A DNA stretch of 11,828 nt, from contig CALELW010000294.1 in NCBI GenBank assembly GCA_937902905.1, positions 1-11,828 on the forward strand, written 5' to 3'. The notes under the pieces were generated by a model that was not told the origin of the DNA, did not search any database, and saw nothing but the letters and a program-made list of their open reading frames with translations. The DNA is from an uncultured Clostridium sp. Its GTDB lineage: Bacteria; Bacillota; Clostridia; Lachnospirales; Lachnospiraceae. The translations under genes were made by a program, and so were the position numbers. Of the stretch, positions 6,920-11,828 are shown one piece after another. Position 1 is the stretch's first letter, and each line of letters starts with the position of its first letter.

Positions 6920-7396
6920 ATGTCGATGGATTTTGAGTTAAAACTGGATGGGAAAACGATGAGCCGTTTTCTACTTCATTATAATTATACGAAAGCAACT
7001 GGGTTATTTGGTATACTTCTGGGAATTGCTTCTTTGGCAGCAGTGTTTATAAAATGGAATATGTGGAATGCAAACCAGCGTGTGGTCTGGATTGTGATTG
7101 CGGTTTTATTTTTGATTGTTCAGCCGCTTACCCTTGCGAAAAAGGGAAGACGCCAGATGGCACAGGAAGAGATGCAGATTCCGTTGTTTTGCCATATTGA
7201 CGAGGACGGTATTTCGGTGACACAGGGCGAGGCTTCGTCCTCCTGTAAGTGGAGTGATTTACGCAAGGTAGTGTATCGGAAAAATGAAATGTATTTATTT
7301 ACGTCAGCAATATATGCGACAATTATTACCAGAAATTCCTGTGAGGAAAAATTTGATGAACTGGTGGCGTTTGTAAAGGAGAAGACGAAGAAATGA
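6920..7396 (+). CDS. YcxB-like two-TM membrane protein
   Basis: A 158-aa membrane protein of unknown function. Two hydrophobic helices (about 27-44 and 55-72) separate a short N-terminal beta-rich segment (MDFELKLDGKTM, then SRFLLHYNY) from a C-terminal domain. The latter (about 85-155) has the HIDEDGISVTQGEASSSCKWSDLRKVV and EMYLFTSAIYATIITRN pattern of YcxB-like C-terminal domains, which look related to pleckstrin-homology-type folds. AAAGGAG (6905-6911) lies 8 nt before ATG 6920. It is the first gene of the operon, and its stop overlaps the tsaE start (ATGA), so the two are translationally coupled. The link to tRNA modification is by position only. Confidence 0.8.
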   Translation: MSMDFELKLDGKTMSRFLLHYNYTKATGLFGILLGIASLAAVFIKWNMWNANQRVVWIVIAVLFLIVQPLTLAKKGRRQMAQEEMQIPLFCHIDEDGISVTQGEASSSCKWSDLRKVVYRKNEMYLFTSAIYATIITRNSCEEKFDELVAFVKEKTKK

Positions 7397-7821
7397 TTTG
7401 GCAGAGCAACAGTGAGAAGGAAACTTTTGCGGTGGCGGAAGAAATTGCAAGACAGGCCTCTCCCGGTGGTATTTATTTGCTGGAGGGAGATTTAGGTGTT
7501 GGCAAGACTGTATTTGCCAAAGGATTTGCTCATGGATTGGGAATCACGGAGCCGGTTACAAGTCCGACCTTTACCATTGTTCAGGAGTACCATGAAGGGC
7601 GGCTTCCGTTGTATCATTTTGATGTGTATCGAATTGCGGATGTGGAAGAAATGTATGAATTAGACTGCGAAGGATATTTTTACGGGGAGGGTGTGTGCCT
7701 GATTGAGTGGGCATCGCAGATAAGAGATATTCTGCCGGATGACTGCCATCAGGTGACGATTGCAAAGGATTTGGAAAAAGGATTTGATTTTCGACAGATA
7801 ACGTTAGACGAGATGAGGTGA
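7393..7821 (+). CDS. tsaE: TsaE, tRNA t6A37 biosynthesis ATPase
   Basis: TsaE is the cytoplasmic P-loop ATPase that works with the TsaB-TsaD complex, resetting it during N6-threonylcarbamoyl-adenosine (t6A) synthesis at position 37 of ANN-decoding tRNAs. At 142 aa it is typical in length. A Walker A motif GDLGVGKT spans residues 32-39. SPTFT (57-61) and HFDVYR (75-80), both conserved in the family, follow, and then the IEWASQ segment (104-109). The start ATG 7393 overlaps the stop of the previous gene (ATGA), and its own stop overlaps the region just before tsaB. It is in the usual order tsaE-tsaB. Confidence 0.96.
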   Translation: MIWQSNSEKETFAVAEEIARQASPGGIYLLEGDLGVGKTVFAKGFAHGLGITEPVTSPTFTIVQEYHEGRLPLYHFDVYRIADVEEMYELDCEGYFYGEGVCLIEWASQIRDILPDDCHQVTIAKDLEKGFDFRQITLDEMR

Positions 7822-7826
7822 AAATG

Positions 7827-8543
7827 ATGAATATATTAGGAATTGATAGTTCCGGACTGGTGGCAAGTGTGGCATTACAGTCGGATGATAAATTGGTAGG
7901 AGAGTATACCATTCATAATAAGAAAACACATTCACAGACATTGCTTCCGATGATTCACGATATGTTAGAGATGGCGGATGTTTCCGTAAAAGAATTGGAT
8001 GCGATTGCGATTGCCAGCGGACCCGGTTCTTTTACCGGACTTCGTATCGGAGCAGCAACTGCAAAAGGACTGGGAGGAGCACTTTCAATTCCTCTTATAG
8101 CAGTGCCCACATTGGAGGGGCTTGCTTACAATCTTGCGGGTGCGGAGGCGCTAGTCTGTCCGATTATGGATGCAAGAAGGCAACAGGCGTATTATGGCAT
8201 TTATGATGTGTCAAATGAAGTGCCGGTGGAAATTGAGAAACCAGATGCGGCACCGATTGAAATAGTTTTGCAGAAAGCAAAAGAGACGAAAAGAGAAGTT
8301 ATCTTTTTGGGAGATGGAGTTCCGGTATTCCAAGAGAAAATCAAACAGTGTGAGGGACTTTTGTATCGTTTTTGCGCAGACAGTGTGCGGTATCAGAGAG
8401 CGTCTTCTGTCACAGCCCTTGGAAAGAAATATTTTGAGCAGGGCAGACAGATGAAGGCGGCAGAGTTCGCGCCAACCTATCTTCGCTTATCGCAGGCGGA
8501 GAGAGAACGCATGGAAAAGGAAAATATTACAACTAGAAGCTGA
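7827..8543 (+). CDS. tsaB: TsaB, tRNA t6A37 biosynthesis scaffold protein
   Basis: TsaB is the ASKHA-fold partner that pairs with TsaD and recruits TsaE for t6A formation on tRNA; it has no catalytic role itself. The product is 238 aa. The N-terminus MNILGIDSS and the SGPGSFTGLRIG motif (64-75) are diagnostic, followed by VPTLEGLAYN and PIMDARRQQAYYGIY. Start choice: AGGTG at 7816-7820, overlapping the tsaE stop, lies 6 nt before ATG 7827. ATG 7824 and GTG 7818 are in frame but closer to or within the ribosome site. No terminator follows. Downstream, instead of the often-seen rimI, comes a small zinc-ribbon gene. Confidence 0.95.
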   Translation: MNILGIDSSGLVASVALQSDDKLVGEYTIHNKKTHSQTLLPMIHDMLEMADVSVKELDAIAIASGPGSFTGLRIGAATAKGLGGALSIPLIAVPTLEGLAYNLAGAEALVCPIMDARRQQAYYGIYDVSNEVPVEIEKPDAAPIEIVLQKAKETKREVIFLGDGVPVFQEKIKQCEGLLYRFCADSVRYQRASSVTALGKKYFEQGRQMKAAEFAPTYLRLSQAERERMEKENITTRS

Positions 8544-8553
8544 GAAGCCCTTT

Positions 8554-8562
8554 TGTTATAAT
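8554..8562 (+). promoter_or_regulatory. Extended -10 promoter before the zinc-ribbon gene
   Basis: TGT followed by a perfect TATAAT (8557-8562), just after the tsaB stop. No good -35 box is visible at 16-18 nt spacing, so it would depend on the extended -10. The predicted start is near 8569, which places ATG 8561 upstream of the transcript and supports translation from TTG 8594. Confidence 0.55.
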
Positions 8563-8593
8563 GTTGCTATCATGTGGAAAGGGGGCAATTGCT

Positions 8594-8809
8594 TTGCCAA
8601 AGAGGATTTGCCAGTGTAATGCATGTGGCCGACAGATTGAGAAAGAGGCGCTTAGGGTGAGAAAAGAGTGGGGGTATTTTTCAAAACGAGATTTGGAAGT
8701 CCACGAATTTGCTATTTGTGAATCATGTTATGAGAAAATGATTGATCAATTTGTAATACCTGTGAAAAAAACGGAGAAGATTGAAGTACTCCATGAAGAT
8801 TTAATTTGA
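8594..8809 (+). CDS. Small zinc-ribbon-like protein, 71 aa
   Basis: A small cytoplasmic protein of unknown function with two cysteine pairs, C8-x2-C11 and C42-x2-C45, arranged like a four-cysteine zinc site. Basic residues (CGRQIEKEALRVRKEWGYFSKRD) lie between the pairs, and the tail is acidic. Such proteins may bind nucleic acid or a protein partner, but nothing here decides that. The start is a TTG at 8594: GGAAAGGGGG (8576-8585) lies 8 nt upstream, whereas the upstream ATG 8561 falls inside the -10 box and lacks a ribosome site. The gene seems to have its own promoter, sits between tsaB and rnz, and its stop codon overlaps the -35 of the rnz promoter. Confidence 0.7.
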   Translation: MPKRICQCNACGRQIEKEALRVRKEWGYFSKRDLEVHEFAICESCYEKMIDQFVIPVKKTEKIEVLHEDLI

Positions 8810-8834
8810 AAATATAGGGCAAGTATGATAAAAT
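8806..8834 (+). promoter_or_regulatory. Promoter of rnz (extended -10)
   Basis: -35 TTGAAA (8806-8811) overlaps the stop codon of the zinc-ribbon gene. After a 17-nt spacer comes -10 TAAAAT (8829-8834), preceded by TGA (TGn extended -10). The predicted start is near 8841, which argues against ATG 8843 as the rnz start. Confidence 0.65.
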
Positions 8835-8866
8835 AGGGAAGAATGGGAGAAATGGAGGATTTTACC

Positions 8867-9787
8867 ATGCTGGATGTATGCCTGTTAGGTACCAGTGGCA
8901 TGATGCCGCTGCCAAGAAGAGCGTTGACGGCGCTTATGACAAGGTTTAATGGCAGCAGTCTTTTGATTGATTGCGGTGAGGGAACCCAAGTGAGTATTCG
9001 GGAAAAGGGTTTTAGTATGCATGCCATTGACACGATTTGCCTTACGCACGTTCACGGTGACCATGTAAGCGGTCTTCCGGGGCTTTTGCTTTCAATGGGA
9101 AATGCAGAGCGGACTGAGCGCTTGACAATAATCGGACCAAAAGGGATAAAAAAAGTGGTGGAGTCGCTACTTGTTGTGGCACCCGGACTTCCATTTGAAA
9201 TTGAGTATATCGAGCTGACGGAATCATTTCATCGGTTTGAAATATGTGGCTATATTTTGGAAGCGTTTCGTGTTAAACATACGGTTCTATGCTATGGTTA
9301 CAGTCAGATTATACAGCGTGCAGGGCGATTTGATTCGGAGAAAGCGAAAGCAAATGATGTGCCGATGAAAGTTTGGAGTTCTCTGCAAAAGGGGAAAACG
9401 GTAGATTGGGAAGGAAAAACCTATACACCGGATATGGTACTTGGTCCGGCAAGGAAGGGATTGAAAGTTACGTATTGTACGGATACAAGACCGGTTCCTG
9501 CAATTGTCGAACATGCGAAAAAGGCAGATTTGTTTATCTGTGAAGGGATGTATGGTGAGCCGGAGATGGCATCAAAGGCGAAAGAAAACCGACATATGAT
9601 GTTTACGGAGGCGGCAGAATTGGCAAAAGAAGCGGAAGTTTCGGAATTATGGCTTACACATTATAGTCCGTCATTGATACGGCCGGATGATTTCATGGGG
9701 CCGGTTCGTAAGATTTTTCCGGCTGCAATACCGGGAAAGGACAGAAAGTCGGTTTATTTGACGTTTGAAAAGAAAGAAAATGAGTAG
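8867..9787 (+). CDS. rnz: Ribonuclease Z (tRNA 3' endonuclease)
   Basis: RNase Z is a zinc-dependent metallo-beta-lactamase-fold endonuclease that removes 3' trailers from tRNA precursors, mainly those lacking encoded CCA. The 306-aa product is normal in length. It begins with the family strand LDVCLLGTSGMMPLPRR, then LLIDCGEGTQ (32-41). The metal-binding motif THVHGDH is at 60-66, and further ligand candidates are His138 (VKHT), Asp206 (CTDTRP) and His265 (LTHYSP). The TYTPDMVLGPARKGLKV stretch is also typical. Start ATG 8867 has GGAGG (8854-8858) 8 nt upstream; the in-frame ATG 8843 is almost at the predicted transcription start. It is probably the first gene of a unit with the next two. 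Confidence 0.94.
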   Translation: MLDVCLLGTSGMMPLPRRALTALMTRFNGSSLLIDCGEGTQVSIREKGFSMHAIDTICLTHVHGDHVSGLPGLLLSMGNAERTERLTIIGPKGIKKVVESLLVVAPGLPFEIEYIELTESFHRFEICGYILEAFRVKHTVLCYGYSQIIQRAGRFDSEKAKANDVPMKVWSSLQKGKTVDWEGKTYTPDMVLGPARKGLKVTYCTDTRPVPAIVEHAKKADLFICEGMYGEPEMASKAKENRHMMFTEAAELAKEAEVSELWLTHYSPSLIRPDDFMGPVRKIFPAAIPGKDRKSVYLTFEKKENE

Positions 9788-9808
9788 TGATATGAGAGGA
9801 GGGTGTGC

Positions 9809-10411
9809 ATGAACCGGAAAGAAGAAAAGAAGAAAAAACGTGGTTTAATTACCTTTTTGATTCTTATTGTGCTTGTTGTTCTTGGTGTGCTGGCGGTTTA
9901 TTACCAATATATGAAAAAACAGCAGTTGCAGGATACCGTGCATACGCCGACGACGGAGACGGAAAAACTGGTTGCGAAAGATATGGATGCCGGATATCCG
10001 GAGACCCCAAAAGAGGTTATTAAACTTTTTGGAAGAATTAACCAGTGCATTTATAATAAAAAATTATCAGATGATGACTTTTCTGCGCTTGTTGAAAAAC
10101 TTCGTGTGCTTTACTGTGAAAGTCTTCAGAAGAAAAATTCACAGGATAAGATGGAAAGTGAGATTTTGGCAGAGAAGAAAAAATATCCTCCGAAAAAACG
10201 CAAGATTATTAATTACAGCATAGAAGATGAAAATAAGTTTCAGTATAAAACGATTGACGGAACGGAGATGGTTTACTTGAAGTTTTCCTATTTCGTTCGC
10301 ACAGATGATGATTATAATACGGTGAACTGGTATGCGATTCTTGTAAAAGAAGATGGCAAATGGAGAATCCGTGAGTTTAATCCGCTGGAATCGAAAAAAC
10401 AAAATCAGTAG
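9809..10411 (+). CDS. Single-pass membrane protein, possibly DUF6715
   Basis: A 200-aa protein of unknown function. A very basic N-terminus (NRKEEKKKKRG) is followed by one hydrophobic helix (about 12-31), so it is anchored with the bulk probably outside the cell. The outer part has the segments YPETPKEVIKLFGRINQCIYNKKLSDDD and VEKLRVLYCESL, then a beta-rich C-terminus ending in NWYAILVKEDGKWRIREF, reminiscent of NTF2-like or SnoaL-like sheets (inference). From memory this matches the DUF6715 family of Lachnospiraceae, which I cannot confirm here. AGGAGGG (9797-9803) lies 5 nt before ATG 9809; an in-frame GTG at 9803 overlaps the ribosome site. It sits 21 nt after rnz and 25 nt before tsaD. 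Confidence 0.8.
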   Translation: MNRKEEKKKKRGLITFLILIVLVVLGVLAVYYQYMKKQQLQDTVHTPTTETEKLVAKDMDAGYPETPKEVIKLFGRINQCIYNKKLSDDDFSALVEKLRVLYCESLQKKNSQDKMESEILAEKKKYPPKKRKIINYSIEDENKFQYKTIDGTEMVYLKFSYFVRTDDDYNTVNWYAILVKEDGKWRIREFNPLESKKQNQ

Positions 10412-10436
10412 CCCTGTGGCAGAAATGAGGGTTGTT

Positions 10437-11459
10437 TTGGAACAAAAAGATATTACAGTGCTTGCGATTGAGAGTTCCTGTGATGAGACAGCAGCGGCGG
10501 TTGTTGTAAATGGAAGGAAAGTTCTTTCTAATATTATTGCATCGCAAATTGACATTCACAAATTGTATGGTGGTGTTGTGCCGGAAATTGCATCGCGCAA
10601 GCATATCGAAAAAATTAATCAGGTAATTGATGAGGCTCTTACAGAAGCCGGAAAGACATTGGACGACATGGACGCAGTCTGTGTCACTTATGGACCCGGT
10701 TTGGTTGGAGCTTTATTGGTGGGCGTTGGTGCCGCAAAAGCGATTAGTTATGCGGTAGATAAGCCTCTTGTCGGCGTGCATCATATCGAGGGGCACATAT
10801 CGGCAAATTACATAGCGAATCCGGAATTGGAGCCGCCGTTTTTATGTCTGGTTGCTTCCGGCGGACACAGTCATTTGGTGATTGTGCGCGATTACGGAGA
10901 GTATGAGATTTTAGGAAGAACAAGAGATGATGCAGCAGGTGAGGCGTTTGATAAAGTGGCGCGTGCAATTGGTCTTGGATATCCGGGCGGTCCTAAAATT
11001 GACCGGTTATCAAAAGAAGGAAATCCACAGGCAATTGAATTTCCGCGTGCCTCGATTGATGGTTCACCATATGACTTTAGTTTCAGTGGTGTAAAATCTG
11101 CGGTATTGAATTATATTAATGGATGTAAAATGAAAGGTCTTTCTTACTCGGAGGCGGATATTGCGGCTTCGTTCCAGCAGGCGGTTGTGGATGTGCTTGT
11201 GAATCATACCATGCTTGCGGCAAAAGACTATGGCATTAAGAAAATAGCAATTGCGGGTGGTGTTGCTTGCAATTCGGGGCTGCGGGAAGGTATGAAAGAG
11301 GCTTGCAAAAAACGTGGGTATTCTTTTTATATGCCGACGCCGGTTTTGTGTACGGATAATGCAGCGATGATTGGTGCTGCCGGGTATTATGACTTTGTGA
11401 AGGGAGTGCGCCATGGGCTTGATTTGAATGCAGTGCCTGGGTTGAAATTGGGGGAGTAA
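10437..11459 (+). CDS. tsaD: TsaD, tRNA t6A37 threonylcarbamoyltransferase
   Basis: TsaD (Kae1/Qri7 family) transfers the threonylcarbamoyl group to A37 of ANN-decoding tRNAs. The N-terminal LAIESSCDETAAAVV is diagnostic. Metal ligands are visible as His116 and His120 in HHIEGH and Asp307 in CTDNAAMIGAAG. SGGHSHL (141-147), GEAFDKVARAIGLGYPGGPKID and GGVACNSGLRE complete the ASKHA nucleotide-binding site. Start: the frame stays open upstream to 10353, inside the previous gene. TTG 10437 gives MEQKDITVLAIESS, a typical family N-terminus and a 340-aa length, with GAGG 6 nt upstream. ATG 10425 (344 aa) is the alternative but has a poor ribosome site. It is the last gene of the cluster. Confidence 0.95.
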   Translation: MEQKDITVLAIESSCDETAAAVVVNGRKVLSNIIASQIDIHKLYGGVVPEIASRKHIEKINQVIDEALTEAGKTLDDMDAVCVTYGPGLVGALLVGVGAAKAISYAVDKPLVGVHHIEGHISANYIANPELEPPFLCLVASGGHSHLVIVRDYGEYEILGRTRDDAAGEAFDKVARAIGLGYPGGPKIDRLSKEGNPQAIEFPRASIDGSPYDFSFSGVKSAVLNYINGCKMKGLSYSEADIAASFQQAVVDVLVNHTMLAAKDYGIKKIAIAGGVACNSGLREGMKEACKKRGYSFYMPTPVLCTDNAAMIGAAGYYDFVKGVRHGLDLNAVPGLKLGE

Positions 11460-11462
11460 GCT

Positions 11463-11674
11463 AGCTCACTCAGTTATAAGTCATGTGCTGTATAGCCACA
11501 AGCCATGCGACTTCGTGAGCAAAGCTCACTCGGTCACGGGCTGTCGCCAAAAACATAGCTACAAGCCATGCGACCTCGTGAGCAAAGCTCACTCGGTCAC
11601 GGGCTGTCGCCAAAAACATAGCTACAAGCCATGCGACCTCGTGAGCAAAGCTCACTCGGTCACGGGCTGTCGCC
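11463..11674. repeat. 63-bp tandem repeat, three copies plus a degenerate one
   Basis: Copies start at 11498, 11561 and 11624, exactly 63 bp apart. Copies 1 and 2 differ at one base (T/C in the GCGACYTCG part), and copy 3 matches copy 2 for its first 51 bp. A decayed partial copy precedes them (11463-11497, sharing AGCTCACTC and an ATAGC end). Each unit contains a hairpin GTGAGC-AAA-GCTCAC inside an outer stem GCGAC/GTCGC, with an alternative CGTGA/TCACG pairing. The unit is GC-rich compared with its surroundings. Because 63 is divisible by 3, long repetitive open frames appear on both strands; I do not consider them genes. Confidence 0.85.
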
Positions 11675-11678
11675 CTAT

Positions 11679-11745
11679 AAAAAAGCAAAAGAACAAATTT
11701 TTTTACGTGAGCAAGCTCCCGACAAAATTTGTTCTTCGCTTTTTT
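11679..11745. terminator. Long bidirectional intrinsic terminator after tsaD
   Basis: A 13-bp stem (11689-11701 with 11724-11736) is extended by an 8-bp A/T-rich stem (11679-11686 with 11738-11745) across a small internal loop. The top carries a GAGC-AA-GCTC hairpin (11709-11718). The rightward transcript ends in six U's (11740-11745) and the leftward one in a matching U-run, so it can work in both directions. It is the first strong terminator seen for the tsaD transcript. Confidence 0.75.
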
Positions 11746-11784
11746 GCATGGCTTGTGGCTTTCGGAAATTTATTTGAGTTTCCG
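11746..11784. repeat. Inverted-repeat tail with hairpin
   Basis: 11746-11760 (GCATGGCTTGTGGCT) is the exact reverse complement of 11494-11508 at the left of the first 63-bp copy, so a 15-bp inverted repeat brackets the tandem repeats and terminator. It is followed by a CGGAAA/TTTCCG hairpin (11763-11768 with 11779-11784). The same arrangement, GGCTTGTGGC followed by a hairpin, stands at 36-59. From 11785 to the window end I see nothing but AT-rich sequence. Confidence 0.6.
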
Positions 11785-11828
11785 CAAATCGCATTAAAAA
11801 AATGAATGACTTTAATTAAAACACCAAT

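Noticed and set aside
10353..10436. Upstream in-frame start for TsaD inside the previous gene
   Set aside because: The extra residues are unlike any TsaD N-terminus and overlap the previous coding sequence by 59 bp.
11498..11674. Possible CRISPR array
   Set aside because: The units are contiguous 63-mers with no variable spacers, and no cas genes are present.
11470..11805. Open frames on both strands with 21-residue repeats
   Set aside because: The 63-bp unit is divisible by 3, so open frames arise by repetition. Neither frame has a convincing ribosome site, and one runs through the terminator.

Overview
This looks like a chromosomal stretch from an AT-rich, low-GC Gram-positive anaerobe of the class Clostridia. 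Lachnospiraceae is the most likely family. The grounds are strong AGGAG-type ribosome sites, extended -10 (TGn) promoters, lipobox lipoproteins, and gene content: Tex, TsaE/TsaB/TsaD, RNase Z and a small membrane protein of a kind I associate with Lachnospiraceae. The placement rests on protein style and gene order, not on a marker-gene search.

Layout. (1) 1-500: a hairpin-rich start carrying a GGCTTGTGGC motif that recurs at the far end, a 114-aa lipoprotein gene and its terminator. (2) 500-1190: about 700 bp with no intact gene. It holds a truncated HEPN-like gene start, a pair of 41-nt repeats with conserved ends, a 228-bp fold-back element with perfect 29-bp inner arms, and a minus-strand terminator that serves no visible gene. 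(3) 1155-4523: a good promoter drives tex (RNA-binding transcription accessory protein) and a 377-aa lipoprotein. (4) 4526-6862, minus strand: a 717-aa multi-pass membrane protein resembling a GT-C glycosyltransferase, ending 2 bp from the convergent lipoprotein gene. It has a leader of about 148 nt closed by a perfect 14-bp inverted repeat. (5) 6856-11459, plus strand: a tRNA-maturation cluster: YcxB-like membrane protein, tsaE, tsaB, a small zinc-ribbon protein, rnz (RNase Z), a small single-pass membrane protein and tsaD. (6) 11460-11828: a three-copy 63-bp tandem repeat, a long bidirectional terminator and an inverted-repeat tail.

Function. TsaE, TsaB and TsaD are three of the four bacterial proteins that make the t6A37 modification of ANN-decoding tRNAs; the fourth, TsaC, is not here. 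RNase Z cuts tRNA 3' trailers, so region 5 is largely tRNA processing. The rimI gene often found between tsaB and tsaD is absent, and its usual place holds the zinc-ribbon gene and rnz. The zinc-ribbon gene and rnz appear to have their own internal extended -10 promoters.

The most interesting material is non-coding: the structured leader of the glycosyltransferase-like gene, the overlapping -35 boxes of its divergent promoter pair, the large fold-back upstream of tex, and the 63-bp repeat and terminator cassette after tsaD. Several starts were revised inward: 95, 6679 (minus), 7827, 8594, 8867, 9809 and 10437. Each choice rests on ribosome-site spacing, promoter position or family N-terminus.
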